Shown here piece after piece: positions 22,951 to 36,692 of a DNA stretch of 64,000 bases (positions are counted from its first letter, which is position 1; each line of letters begins with the position of its first letter). The position numbers and the translations under genes were made by a program. The stretch spans positions 119,627,964 to 119,691,963 of the forward strand of contig JALIRH010000001.1 in the NCBI GenBank assembly GCA_023055505.1, in the 5' to 3' direction. The notes beneath the pieces were generated by a model, which had not been told where the DNA came from, made no database searches, and saw nothing but the letters and a program-made list of their open reading frames with translations. The stretch comes from Callipepla californica brunnescens (Eukaryota > Chordata > Aves > Galliformes > Odontophoridae).

Positions 22951-24708
22951 GGGTGTATATCTTCAAGAACTGTTAAAATACAGTTTGCATCAGCCTGTAT
23001 ATGTTTATATATGCTACTGTTGTGATTCTGATAATAGCTTTTATTCTATAGATGTGTTTATTTTATTTTATTTTTTCTGTTTCTTAGGAAGTTTGCCACA
23101 TTTTCACTGAATTTGTTTAGACATCCTGCTGCTGTTACTAAGGTAAGAGTGTTAGATGTGAACATTTTAAGAAATTCTTGTCACCAACAAGTGTAAAGTC
23201 AATTGAGAATTTATGTTCTAGGGTTGCTGCTGGAGGCTTTGCTGAGTGAGAGAAGCAGGTTGTGTCAGGGGAACGAATGTAGAATGAAAGGAATGGATAG
23301 AGCAATTAATTTTATGCTTTGAGTGCAGAGTGTAAATTGTTGACCTGGTTTTGGATGTCATAGTCAATATTAGCTTCACCATGGCTCTTGAGGAAGGCTT
23401 AGGGGTCTTTGTACTCTACACACTCATTAAGTGTGGTGGAGAGAAAGACAAGGGTTCTGCATCCGTCACACTTTGTATTTTTGGTACCTGCTCCAACCCC
23501 ATTGTCTTGACCAGGACTGGAGCTGTCCAATATTTTATTATAATCTTGGGTGTCAGAAGTCTTTGAATTATGTATGGATTTGTTTCTTGTCTACTTCCTT
23601 TGGAAATCATCACTCTGATGAAGTGTTAGTTTTATCATTTCATTATGGGGAAATATCTCTAAGAATTTGGTAACCAGGCACCAGGTCTGATGTGTACTGT
23701 TCTGGGTAATTCACCTGTATTAACTTACGTGTTTTTTCTCAGAGGCAACATTGCTGTAACATTCATGTCAGCTAATTTGCGAGATATATGAATTCCTTTG
23801 TGTGATATTTTCGTTGGTGGCTTGATTAAAGATGACATATTGGTAGTCATGAAAACAAATAAATTCTTGAAATGTTCAACGTTGTTCAGTGAAGTACAGA
23901 GGGCAGAGGTCCAATCTAAATGTTTGTTTGCAGTTAGCAGCAAGTGGTTCAATCTCAGGGGGTATTACAGTTTATTTCCATTGAAGAAATGGCTGGTTCA
24001 AGTAAATTACATTTTATCAGGAGAATGCCTTAAAAATTTTTTTTGCAAGAAGACAGACTTCCATTCCCTACCACAAAGTCTTGCATGGATCTACTGAGAA
24101 AGGCACTACTGTAATTTACTTTCATGTATGTACTGAAATTATCCCTGAGTCTTGAAACAGAATAGAGTCAATGAGTGCATTATACTCACATTATACTCAG
24201 GCAGACGGTACTGTATAACTTCAGACCACAGAAAACTGGCACCAATGTTCCCAGGAAATCAGAAAGAGGTATCAAGCAAATTCCTTTTTTAATTCAAAAG
24301 AAATCAGACACAAATCTAAGGACTGGCTTAAAGATGCAGAAAATATGTTAAAATACATATTTTTAACTTCACTTTTTTGTTGTTGTTGTTCATCTAAAAA
24401 TAAATAAATTAACTTCGTCTTAGAATCTAGAAATTTGCATTACATAGGACTCACAAAAGTAGACTTGCTTTTTAAAAAAGATGCAGTGATGTGAGCAGTG
24501 CTCCAAAATTAAGAATACAGTTTTAAACCTAATGTCATAGACCTTCATAGGACTGTATGTATTTGTTATCTGTACCTTATCCATGGTTAGCCAAGCCTCG
24601 AAGATGTTACTGAAACCTCTCTTAGTTCTTTACTGTGAAATAATACACATTTGATGAGGAATGATCCAAAGGGTGGGCTGTTTTCTACACTCCACATTTT
24701 GTCATACT
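22951..24708. other. Unique sequence, no gene recognised
   Basis: Several frames of 65-99 codons overlap on both strands at 23351-24097, none with a recognisable motif. Confidence 0.5.
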
Positions 24709-24772
24709 AGTTTTTTTTGTTTTTCTTTTTTTCTTTTTTCCTTTTTTTTCTTTTCTTTCTTTCATTTTCCTT
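24709..24772. repeat. T-rich pyrimidine tract
   Basis: About 60 bases of T with scattered C and one G. Low complexity. Confidence 0.9.
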
Positions 24773-24891
24773 ATGATGTCTTATGCCAGATATATCTCAT
24801 ATTTTCACTGCCTTTGACTTTGCTTCACTCCTTATTTGTGTTTGTTTCTCCATCACTTACCCGATGGAAGAGCCATTGAGAGAAACGTGTA

Positions 24892-25245
24892 GTGTCTCTG
24901 ACATTTAAAAACTTTAGTTGGAAAAGCATGTGCTATAGCAATCTTGAGAACATATGCAGAGCAGTTTGCATGTGGTATGCAGTGCTAAGAATGAAATCTT
25001 ATCTGCAAGATTTTGTGGAACAGACTTCTAAGAGTGGCATATTATGCGAGTGTGATTTTCATTATGCCCTTTCTGATGTAAGCCCCCAGAACATGATGAG
25101 ATACTGTCTGGAGATTTTATGGCTGTTTATCTCACATGTCCAGTCTTTTGCCACCTCAGTCCATCCTGTTTACAGCAGAGCCACGGCTGCTCTAACATAT
25201 GTTGCTAACTTTAAGTCTTTAAGGAGCTTGCACTTGCAGAACTGA
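24892..25245 (+). other. 117-codon open frame, unrecognised, probably chance
   Basis: This is the longest open frame in the window that is not low-complexity or repeat-derived. It has no recognisable domain, signal peptide or obvious membrane segment. Its ATG follows an ACGTGT...GTCTCTG context with no notable features. No splice-site pattern ties it to a neighbour. In 64 kb of AT-rich DNA such a length is within chance, so I list it only as the best non-repeat candidate and assign no function. Confidence 0.12.
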
Positions 25246-28200
25246 GCTTCATTATGTTGCTCACACGTCCTACACAAAATGCCTCCCATAAGAAAAGGAC
25301 AGAATGAGCATTATCTAGAGTTTTCTTCAGTACTACTGTCTCTAAACCCAACTACTTTATACTTTCTGATTGGAACGAAAGAAAAGAATTGAAATCTAGC
25401 CCAAGGGTGTTTAATATTACATGAATTCACGTCATACAAAGGAGCTCAAAGAACTTCTTTGTGAACAGATACCATGAGACTACAACCAACTGTGCAATCA
25501 CACCCACCCCACAATGCTATACGTATGCAAAGGGTCACCAGCCTCACAAAAGGGTGGCTGATGCCCTGTGCTGTGGTATTGTCTTCTCTTTAATAATCTC
25601 TGCAGGCTGATTTTGGCACAATCTGCCCTATACTGTGAGGTCTTACTTGTTGAGATAGAGTTGGACTTGTCTTGCAAAACTCATTCAGGAAATCTCAGAC
25701 TTCCCAAGCAGAGGGTAAACCACAGGAATAACTTTGAAGGGACACAGAGGAAGGTGATAACATTTCCTTGCAGGATCTATCTGACTGTGTGTTAGTGCAG
25801 ACATGCTGGGACAAAACATCAAGACAGGGTATTCACAAAGAATGGGAAAGATTTACCTGCCGAATCCCCCAGGTTGCATTTGTCTTTCTTTCTGATCTGA
25901 TTGCAGATATTTAAGAAGTCCAGTTTAATAACAGTTCTCAGTTAAGCTGTAAGCCGTACTTCAGTGCTGCCCAGCTTATGAACTGAGTACTTAGATTTTT
26001 GTTAAATACCCCTTTCAGATAATTTACTTTATTGAAAAGCCTCCTTTCCTCAATATGTTAATCCCCTGCAAACAGAAGTCTGTCATCACCTGTTCTGTGC
26101 TTGTTTGCATGCTGATAGCTCCTCTTCTCTCATAAATTCCATTAATTAATGAATAGTCAGCAGGGAATCGTCTCCTCAGGCTCATTAAAGAAATGGACAC
26201 TAAAATGATATGAAAGCAGCTGCCTCCTTTCTGTCATTCCCTTCTGACGGCTACTGCTTTCCTCATCAGTGCTAAATTATAACACTGCTTTGATTAGTAG
26301 TCCGGTTACTTGCTGCAGCTGCATTTAGAAATGAAATCTTAACTACACAGTCATGTTTAATTGATATTCTCATCAAACTGTTAACATTGTATTAAAAAAA
26401 AAAAGGCACGTGTACTTGTATTAAGTCCTTCTGACATTTTTTGATGTTGTAGGCAGTTTGAAAAATCGTGCTTTTTCTCAAATCTTTCTAATAAGACACT
26501 GATTGTTAGCTGAGCTAATTTGGGAACCAGAGGTAAAATCTGTGTGGAATCCTGGGTCATTATTTTAGTGCCTAAACATTCAATTCTGTGAAGAAACATT
26601 TATTTGTTTGCTTGTTTGTTTGTTTGTTTAAAACCAGGTGGCAATTTCTTTTGAATTTCATCAATATATCTAAAATCAAAAAGTATTACCCATCAAAAGT
26701 GTGAATTTATGTTGGACAGGGCATTTGTATCATGGCTGGAGTAAAACTGCATGACTTAGAAGATGTTCTAACTTGTACAGCGTGACAAGCTTACTTACAC
26801 TTGAGTTGGTCCAGACCTGCCTATATTCTTATTCACATTAAATCCATGAAGGAAGCAGAGATGAAGTTCTAGCTTAGCCCTTGTTTTTAAAGCCCAGTTC
26901 ATGGACAGGGCCACATCAGAATGAGATCCTGTAATGAGGTTTCAGAAGCTAACTGACCTGCTACCACAGTCTTTAAACAAAGGGCACACTGAAGTTTTGA
27001 GGCAACATTAACAAGAGCATTCAACAAGCAGAAAAATTTGTTATTAAAGTGGAGCAAAAATAGTTTGAAAAAGTAGTTGCAACCTTCCCTTCTATTCTTC
27101 ACTTGAATCTTTCTCTTTTTTTATTTAGTGGTGTATATAATATTTACCATGATATAACATTATTATTATGTACTTTAAGTACAACTTTCAAGTGCTTAAC
27201 TTCTTTTATTCTTTGTCAGCCTGTAATTTTAACTGCATTATTTCCCATTAATTGAACAATTTCCCCATCTGAAATGCCTTGTAGGAGCAAAGAAACTATC
27301 CAGATAGCTCAATACGTCATATTTATCACAGTTTTCTCTGAATCTGTAGGAGATTCACATCTTTTATTAGGGTTGCTTAGAAATGTCTCGGCTCTGTTCT
27401 CAAAAAATAGAAAAGACAACTCTCTACACAGTTTGTAACTGGACTCCAAGCTTAGACACCTGAGCTATACTAAATTAGATGAAGTGAATTTAGACTTAAC
27501 AGGATTATTCATGGGCGTGCTATAAAGTTCATAGTGCAAATTCATAAAGCTAATTATACTTTACACCCAATGGACATTATTAATTACCTCAGTATTTAGC
27601 CTTACTTTTTTTATTTTTTTTTAACATAAATATTTATAATCTCTTCCTTTTCTTAACTGAAGTCACTTGAAAACCATTCTCTAATTTATGGATCCAGTGA
27701 GGCAGACAAGATGATTTATCAACTCCTTTCATTTACACTTCTCAGTAGCAGTAGAGCTTCTCCTTCTCAGAGAGGTTAAATATAAATTTATTACATATAT
27801 AGGAAAAGTTTTACTTCTTATTATACCTTTCGTATGTTCCTCCCTTCCTCTATTTCTTTTTTTGTTGTAGTGATCCATCATGTTACAGTCATTAAGTGAT
27901 TTATGCCTCTAAGAGTAAATATAATTAATTTTTCTTATTAATTAAGAGGTGTAGTGGCATAATATTTGATGTTGCTGTTAATTTAATAAATCTTCTAAAC
28001 TAAAAGATAAAATATTATCCTACTAAAGTAATACTTAATATTGTTGTTCCACACCAACTGCCATGACATATAATAACCAAGTGAAATGAGATGCATACAT
28101 TACAGGGGGTCAGACTATTTATCTGTTAGTAATTAACTCAAGACATGAGAGAAAGGCAGATTATTTTATTTAAGGTCTGTGTCCATGGTACATGAGAAAG

Positions 28201-29161
28201 AGCTTGTGTAATGGGAAAGAGAGACTCCTGACAACACACTTCATATCTGTAAGGATTTATTATATAAGCAGATGAATCGCTATTATGTGGTAGTGCTCTG
28301 GATGGACAAGTGAATCTACGAAAAAAAAGAAAAAGGAATAAGTAGTAGTAGTTAATCTGAATTAACTTGAGCTGAGTTATTCATATATACATACAGCATA
28401 TAGATCTATAATGGATGTTCTTTTATTGAAATAGCTCATAGTTAGATTCCTATCGGAAGTCCTGAGATAACACTTCTTCATCTGAGACCCACTGCGTGAA
28501 GAGTCTTGCTGCTGTGATTACTGACAGTGGTCATCAGTGTGGCGAGCTGCAGCTATATTCCACTCAGTCAGAAAGGCAAGATTTTCCCAAGGTAAATAAA
28601 TAATACTGTTTTCTGAACAGTCTTCATGATTGTGTTGCCTTGGATAGTCATAAAAGTGCACTTCTGTAACGAATATCTAACAATATTTGAAAAAAAAAAT
28701 CCAGATATAATGTAGCTTTAGGTCCATCAGAATTCAGGAAGTCTTCAGCAGATGGAGGAAATTACCAGCATCGTGTATCTGGTAATGATACCCTATCAAC
28801 ACCTAATTTTCTGACATTCATTTATGTATATGGCTCCATGTTGATTTTTTGTATATTCCCTTTGGTTAATACCAATATCAACAATACATGTCATGTTTGA
28901 GACAAACGTATACTCGTGGCCAGGGTAAATGCGTATATTTGTGGCAAGATGCAGTCAATGGTTTCAATATCAATTATAAAAATTGCTTCATCGGCTTTTT
29001 TAGAAACTCAGAAAAAAAAATACTTTTTCATACTAATTATTGTCATTTTTACTAATTGTTCAGCAATTTAAATGAAGGAAAAGTATGTGAGAAGGTTACT
29101 TTGAATGCCATGTATCTAGATCATTATCTGCAGGATGGAGTAGTATGACTTCTTAAGAATC
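25246..29161. other. Unique sequence; possible regulatory patches, no gene
   Basis: No coding region recognised. The interval has a TTTG-type simple repeat at 26599-26629. The stretch 26110-26380 has a texture that suggests a conserved noncoding element, with TAATTAAT homeodomain-type sites and a balanced base composition; this is only an impression. Confidence 0.45.
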
Positions 29162-29250
29162 GCAGGTCTTGGATGTCTCCAGAGAAGGAGACTCCACAAC
29201 CTCTCTGGGCAACCTGTTCCAGTGCTCTGTCACCCTCACTGTGAAGAAGA
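29162..29250 (-). mobile_element. Short internal CR1 LINE fragment
   Basis: The plus strand contains CTCCAGAGAAGGAGACTCCA, then CAACCTCTCTGGGCAACC, TGTTCCAGTGCTCTGTCACC and CTCACTGTGAAGAAG. This is the antisense of the conserved C-terminal part of CR1 ORF2. Both the 3' terminus and the rest of the element are missing. The preserved piece is close to the consensus, which suggests truncation by deletion rather than long decay. Confidence 0.93.
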
Positions 29251-32200
29251 CCAGATTAGTCTACAGATGAGCAATTTCCAGATGCCCAAATGAGGTTATA
29301 CACTCACAATCTTATGCAGTTCTTGTTCATATATTAACTAAAGGAAATATATTCTCATTTATATAAAGTTCTTTGAAGAACAAATAGATTAAAAGTGATG
29401 ACAATAAATCTAAGCTGTTACAGAACAAAATGGACAGTATCTGAAACAATCAACTGTTAGGCATATTTTTCATGTTATTCAAAGGCTCTTGCAGCTAACT
29501 GCTATAATTATTGATTTTATTTGTTTGTTTTTGATCTTTAATTATGAAGATCTTTTTCAAAACCTAATATGCAAGCAGAACATGAAATCAACATTCATTG
29601 AGAATTATACTGAGGTACACTGATAGAGTCAGAAAATGAAATGTAACTTATAATAACTTTAAGGAGTGCAAATCAGATAACACAGCAATAGCATGTTTAG
29701 TCATGAAGGTCTATAGGAAGGTAAGGTATTTTGTGGCAGTAAAATTGTAACTGAGTACAGAAAGAGGGTACAATTTTTGTTTTCTAAACACTATTCCTCA
29801 CTCACTCTGCCTATTTTGAGCAAATCAGAAATAATCTCTCCTATTGTGATGTGAAAGACCTATTTACTCAGATATTAAAAAAGGTTTTTACTGGTCCTTT
29901 AAAGCAGAAATTCAAATCAAAGCACTGTTAAACCTGACAAAAACATATTCTTCATCTGTTTATGAGAAAGGAAATTTGAAATCTTCATGATTATAATTGG
30001 AATTGTTTTGATAAATGAAGAAGAAATGATCTGTAATTGTTTAAGGAAATTTTTGTCTTTTTGTTATCTGCACTATTTGTCAAAAATAAAATGAGCAGAT
30101 ATGTTTACATACTAGATATGGACTTTGCTTCATCATCAAGGAAAATCAAATCACAAGGATTATGAGTTTCCTAAGACAAGAATTTTAGTAAAGGTGAACA
30201 GAAGGATTTCAGGGTTATTTGGGGTTAGCACGCAACATATGTAAGATGGATTTTAATATCAATCTGTTTTTTCGTGAGTTTTTTTTTTTTTTTTTTCGTT
30301 TTTGTGAGCCAGTAATGTAATTCACAGCTGCTTTCAAGAGAACCAGATTTAACATCTGTGACAGTATATTTAAATGGAAATATAAATTTTAATTGGCAGT
30401 TCCACATGGGAAGCAGTTTCCTTCAATCACTGATGCTGACTTGGTGATCAGATGGTCTCTGGGTCCTACATTCCTTAGAGACTGTTAACCACTAAAAGTG
30501 CTTCAGTACTTTAAGAAAATAATCTCTAAAAAAACATTAATAAATCGGCTGTTAATTTACCATTGTCAAGTTTCTTGTTAAAAAGGACTAATATTGAAAA
30601 AATGAAAAGTGTTGGACTCAAAGCCTTCAATGAGCAATAAAAGAAAGTGGGAAGACAGGGATCTTGAACAATGGCATGAAAACTGTATAACATAATTAAA
30701 GTAATAACACATATTTTCATGTAGCAGATAAGTTGCTGATACTGTGATGATTTTTATTTTCTCTTTCCACCCAATCTATACAGATTTTAAAAGAGGGAAC
30801 TGCCAGATGATTCGTTTTGAACTGAATTTATATTTTCAGACTTTGGAAAAAAAAAGAAAAAAAGAAAGGATCATTGAATTTCAGACAAGGTGTATTTAGC
30901 ATATACAGCTTCCCCTGGAGCTTTGTACTTCACATAATTACATTCCACGTACAGTAATTGAAACTTGCAAATACATCAAACTGTGTGTTTTCACAAACCA
31001 TCAGTAATCAACCCAAATTATTTAAATTCACTATTTGACATAATTTCTATAAATATGACAGAGAAAAAGATATTTCTAGGATGTGTTACTTCATTACTAT
31101 ATCAAATGGTTACCTAGGGAGATAACTGCATTGTGTTCCTATGGATATCTGCAGGACAACAACATTCAGAGCAAAATCCTTGTTTTTCCATAAACTATTT
31201 AGATTTACTAGGAGATTTACTAAAATGGAAGAGAAAGCTATGCAGTCTGGGACTGTATGATGTGCACCTCTCTGATGCAGAAATTACCATAAAATCAAGT
31301 AACTAGAAACTGCTGTCCAGAAGCTCAGCAGCTGTCAGCAGGAACAGCTCCACTGAAGTCAGAAAAATAACACTGATTTTTACCAACAGAGGATTAAAAT
31401 TGAACTTCCAGTGAGAATACCCATGCTGGTTGCCCTACATTGATGCAGTAGATTTGTTGCCTCTACAAAGACTGTTCTAAGACCAGTCCAGAGATTGTGC
31501 ATTTCATGTGTGACAGAAAATGGGTCTCCAGGGGTTCGTGAAAGCCAAATGCTGATTGCTGTTTCCAGCCCTTCTGAACCTTTGAGATGGCATTTGTCCC
31601 TGAGAAAAAAAAGATTTCTCCGACATGTTTGCTTTGAGAAGTGCTATGTACATTGGAAGGGAAGAGGGCAGGGGGTGAAATGGGTCTGAATGTTCTAAAC
31701 TGTGATTGAATGTGAGGTCATGAGGTTCATCTATCCTAACCGGATGGTTAGCTGTCAAAAAGACACAGAGGATATTAATTGATAATGGGTATCACTGTCT
31801 GGATCTATTTATTCTATATAGAGTCACTGAAGCAAAAGGACTCTTGAGAAAACATTTGTACATGTGGTTTTCAGAAATTTGGCCACTCTCTATAAGTCCC
31901 TGGAGACATCATGAATTAATGAAAAGGCAGAAAGCCATGGGGATAAATTTTTCATCTGTTTAATAATATTTGTGTGGAGTCAAAACAAACAAACAGCAAA
32001 ACCAGCCAACAACAAACACATTGAAACAAGGCAAACAAAACAATGCTGGTACTTCCTCCTCTGTATCACAGATGTTAGGGATTCTTGTAACCACCAAGCA
32101 TGTATATTACTGAAGCAGAAAACCAGTAAGTACAAGTTGCTTAAAAGGATTTCTATCCTGCCTCCCTGTAAGCACAAGTATGGCTTAAATCTTGTTTAAT

Positions 32201-33654
32201 TATCTTGTTTCTCCCTCTAAGCTCCCTTGAGAATCTAGAGCTCCCTGTGGGCTTTGCCTACAGCATTGTTCTGAGTTGCTTGGATGCAGGGAAGCGTCTA
32301 AGAAAGGACAGCTAACTTACTTACCATTTTATTTCTCATTTTCTTATTTTTTATTTTTTTATTTTTTTACTTTTTTTTTAATCTTTAAAGGAGATACTGT
32401 TGATTTCTTCTGCAAACTGTCTGAACTATAGATGTGTATCAATCTGTAGAACTGAAAGATTTTATTTTCCAAATTTCAAATAATTAATAAAAAGAAAGAG
32501 ATAGCTATGACCTCAGATCATGAATCAAATATTGTTTCATGGGTGTGCACATTATTTCACTAGCAAATTTAAGCAAGTGTTGTTCATTAAAAAGAAACAA
32601 AACAGAAAGCTGTTTTCTAACTGCAGAATGGCATACAAGCAGCTGAAGTTAAAAATAACAGAATGCTCCTTTTAATCAATTCAGCGATTTAAACTGATAT
32701 TACATTTACTCTCCATCCAAAGTCCAGATAGAGAGTCTGAGACAAAGCCCCAAGCCATTGTGGACTGAGAGACATGAATAATTCTGTGAAGAATTTAGAT
32801 GGAATTCCAAGTGAAGTTGTAGTATTAGTTCACAAATTGTAGTTAACACACTGTAAGAGCAAGAAATGCTAAAACAGAGTAAAAATAGAGTAAACATTCC
32901 TCACTGTTCCTTATTGAGCTGACACTCAAAATAGACTGCTTCAGTGGAGGGCATAGAGCAGGGGAAAGCATCACTTCCACTTCTAATTGTTCTGCCTATT
33001 TCATAGATATATTTTCTATTTCACACCAGAAGATATCTTTTTATTTAAAATACTGCATTAAATGCTTATTGTTGGGAATTGAAATTAAGGGAATTTCAGT
33101 CACCTTGTACACCTTCTTGGAGTTATATAAGATAAAGTCTCATCTGATATGTAATGACTTCACTTTAGTAATGGGCACTCACAGCCACCTTTAATATTGT
33201 TTAGGAGCTTCCAGCCTAAACTGAGGTTAGCCCTTCTGCAAGTCCATTGGCAGATAAAAATGAATTATGGCTGTTTATATTAAACGTGCAGTATTAGCTA
33301 CTTTCCAAGTGTATCTGCAGGACTATAAAGTGATAAATATCTTGAAATATATAAGCTTGAGATATTCTAATTTTCAGATAATAGTGAAAAATTCCAAAAT
33401 CACACTGTGAAGATGTGGTCTGTATCCTCCTTCCTTTGTCATCCAGCAAGCTAGTAATTAGTGAGAAGACTCATTGTCATTATGGTTGTGTGTTCTTTCA
33501 GACGTATACAGTAGCTTAACAGATTTGCATCAGTGACATGTGCTAATGGCTGTGTTATTGACTGAAAATGTGACTTTTCTATTAACACATATTTGTTTAG
33601 GTTCCCTGTTGAGCGTTCAAGTTGATTTTAAAAGCTGGTTAAATAATGTTCACC
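29251..33654. other. Unique AT-rich sequence with short homopolymer tracts
   Basis: No gene recognised. A T18 run lies at 30279-30296 and a T/A-rich low-complexity tract at 32336-32384. The GC-richer stretch 31300-31760 holds frames of 64-84 codons on both strands without recognisable motifs. Confidence 0.5.
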
Positions 33655-34147
33655 GAATCACAGAATAACAGAATCACAGAATTGTAGGGATTGGAAGGGA
33701 GCTCCAGAGATCATCGAGTCCAATCCCCCTACCAAAGCAGCTCCCAGCCCAGGTCGCACAGGCAGGCATCCAGGCAGGTCTTGAACATCTCCAGAGAAGG
33801 AGACTCCACCACATCTCTGTGCAGTCTGTGCCAGTGCACCATCACAGCACTGCGAAGATGCTCCCACGCACATTTGTGCAGAACTTCCTGTGCTTCAGTT
33901 TGTGACCATTTCCCCTTGTCATACCTACCACCACAGACAGCTGAGAAGAGTTCAGCTTTGACACTTGGCCTCCTGTTCCTTATTTATAGACATTTGAGTC
34001 TTTTTTTTTTTTAAGGCGAAACAGCCCCAGGTCTCTCAGCCTTTCCTCATAAGGGAGGTGTTCCACATCCTTTATCATCTTTGTAGTCCTTTGCTGGACT
34101 CTTTCAAGGAGATCCCTGTCTTTTTTTGTACTGGGAGTTCGGAACTT
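33655..34147 (-). mobile_element. CR1 LINE 3' fragment, about 490 bp (CR1-F-like)
   Basis: It opens on the plus strand with GAATCACAGAATAACAGAAT, three copies of a CR1 terminal repeat variant, then TTGGAAGGGAGCTCCAGAG, CTCCAGAGAAGGAGACTCCA and CTTTCCTCATAAGGGAGGTG. It stops at TACTGGGAGTTCGGAAC, the point where ORF2 would go on into the PQYKKDM segment. On the minus strand this is the last part of ORF2 reverse transcriptase and the short 3' tail. A T11-12 run at 34002-34013 and many stops show decay. It has the same structure and nearly the same truncation point as the CR1 at 61018-61510. Confidence 0.96.
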
Positions 34148-36384
34148 TTATATTCATTATATTACTCAAGACAAGTACAACATCTAAAGAGAATTGTATT
34201 TTGAAGTACCAAGTGTGTCCATTGCCAATAATGTAACAAAACACTATTAAAGTATTGGTCCTACAATCTAGTGCCGCATTTTGCTTCCTGCATGAATTTT
34301 CATAATTTTTTTAAGATGTGCTGATAAATTGTTCTTTTGTACTCTTCACTTAGAATACTTTGAGCACAAGAAATGGATATGGTTCTCCTATAACTTTAGC
34401 TTTATATTAACAATATCTAGTGCTCTATTTTTGGAGTTATATTGAATTTTCAATTATTCTTTCCTTCTCGGTTTCACATTTCCATCTGAGCTCTAGCGTT
34501 CCCATCTCAATGGTTTAGGGTCTTCATATATTCTTGTCAAAGAGAGACTGACAGAAGGATGAGCAGTAATAATGATATCCCTCAACATGTTGCAGGGGAT
34601 TAATGAAGTACAGTGTCAAAGAGAATAAAGGTATCTTCTTAAGCCTAGAGCCCTGAAGCCTGTAACCTGTACAATCCTTAAGAAAACTGCATTTCTAAAT
34701 ATGGTTGAAAACAATCTATTCTGCATACACTAATGGTATTCTGCAGCATAGTATGTAGATGTCTGTACATAAAAGTGTGACCCCTTCATTTTACAACCTA
34801 AACAATTTTCCTTTGTGCTCTACAATCATCAAGTATAACAATTTGATCTCATTTTATAACTACTTTCACAAACTCCAACACTAATCCTCCCTGTGTCTGT
34901 TCTGGTTATAATGTAGTCCTAGCTTTGAATGTGCATGCCGTATATTTCTGTACACAGAACTGACATCTTACAGACGAACATGTGCAGTATCTCATATTAG
35001 TTCAGGTGGGATTTGTATGAAAGGAACTGAATGCTGCTCTGCAACCACATCCAATATTTTGGGGTACGGATGTTTTTTGTTTTCCTTTACTGTTTTTTGG
35101 AGAACACCAAATCTCATTAGCCTTTCTTTAAGCATCTAGAGGCTCTGGTTAGCTGCATTTTGGAAGCTGAGCTTCCAGATATCAACATACCAGAGCTATG
35201 ATTCACAGAAGTTATCTTCCTCATTGACAGCTGAGCAGTTAAGGATGGTAGAATGACACCTTAATGATCTCTTCAAAGGGGAAAGAAATATGATAGTGGA
35301 AAGAAAGTTTTGTCTGATTGGTGTTACAAAATGTGGGGTGATGTGCAGTGCTCAGCTGTGAGATGACATTTGTAGCTGACTGTCACAGCCTTCTTCCAGC
35401 GCAAAGTCTCATTCTGCAAATTTGCTGATTTTTCTTGTGCATGTTCACAAACACTCTGCCCTTCTAGAGTGATCGACCAACTGTGTAACATCCTTTTTCC
35501 AGTCACTGATAATGAGTCAAAGGCATAATATAGCCTTCAGAAGAAATATGAGAAAGCAGGCCTCGTAATGATAGGAGTTGGACCTACATTTTATTCTATC
35601 ATATTACTAACATTAGTTATAATCTTTGCAGGAGGCATAGGAGATAAAATACATCTCAAACTGTCAGTTATCTTTACAGCTGGCCTTACTTCTCACCTAG
35701 AAATCCTAAAATTTCTCTACTCCCAGGATTCGAAAGAGAGTGACAATGAATCTCTATAATAGACTTGCTTCTTTTACTCCTCTCATATTCACTGCTGGCC
35801 GTAGCTGAAGCCAGACTACAAGGAAAGGCAGATTTCTGACCTTGTGTTGTACTTCAAGCACACTACAGCCCCTCTGTAGCACAGCCAACAGATGTAGCAT
35901 TATTGCTGGAGTGTAATCAGGTTAACCCCAAAGAGAGAGCATGCTTTATAGCATGTACAGTGCCGACCAAACATGAAGAGCTCCAGAGGCAAAAGCAAGT
36001 GACTGTGGACCAGTCTGTGCCTTGTGCCTGCAGATTTCATATCATGGGAGTGAACTACTGATTTGCCCTATGTGCATGGCACATCTAATGCTGAGTATTA
36101 GGGATTAAAGGACAGTCAGCAGCATTCTGCCCTGTGTTTTAACTTTTCAAGGTAGACTGTAGAGGAGGAATTACCTTCATCTGCGCATCAGTGTGTATTA
36201 ACTGGGAGCACTGCTGAGTTTTCCCTGTGTAAGGTGCTGCTATTTCAAAGTGACAGCAATAACAATGAGATTTTTGGATGTATGGAGGAAGTGCTAAATG
36301 TTACTGAGGGCAACTGTTTGATCTACACTCAGCACAGATTATGTTCTTGCTGGGGCTCTGGCTCTGGGTTGCACACAGTGAGAA
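34148..36384. other. Unique sequence, no gene recognised
   Basis: The GC-richer part 35780-36300 has no recognised repeat or domain. Frames at 35324-35759 and 36234-36416 are short and unrecognised. Part of 36300-36384 may still belong to the CR1 that follows. Confidence 0.5.
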
Positions 36385-36692
36385 GTGTGGCAATGCTGAG
36401 CTCTGCTCTCTGGTGACTGTGACAGGACCACAGGGAATGGAATGGAGCTGTGTAAGGGAAAGGTTGGGTGGCTGAGGAGAAGTTATGCCCCAGAGGGCAC
36501 TGGCCATGAAACAGGCTTCTCTCAGGGCAAGTGGCTCAGCCTTGAGCTGCTGGTGCTCAGGGAATCTTTGGACACCGTTTTCAGAAACAGAGTTTGAATT
36601 TTGACTGGTCCTCTGTGGAGCCAGGAGTTGGACTCAGCTGTCCTTGAGGGACTCTCCCAACTCAGGACATTCTATAATTCTGTGAATCTATC
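36385..36692 (+). mobile_element. CR1 LINE 3' end (plus strand)
   Basis: The plus strand follows the CR1 3' consensus in order: GACAGGACCACAGGGAATGG, ATGGAGCTGTGTAAGGGAAA, CCAGAGGGCACTGG, GAATCTTTGGACACCGTTTT, GAGCCAGGAGTTGGACTC and CCAACTCAGGACATTCTATA, ending in a degraded terminal repeat (ATTCTGTGAATC). It covers the last part of ORF2 and the 3' tail. The 5' limit is uncertain by some tens of bases. Confidence 0.93.

Noticed and set aside
31530..31560. tRNA-like B box (GGGGTTCGTGAAA)
   Set aside because: No A box at the right distance and no cloverleaf folding around it.
33658..34014. Open frames of 71 and 107 codons
   Set aside because: Both lie within the CR1 fragment at 33655-34147. 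The plus-strand one is simply the antisense of the LINE.
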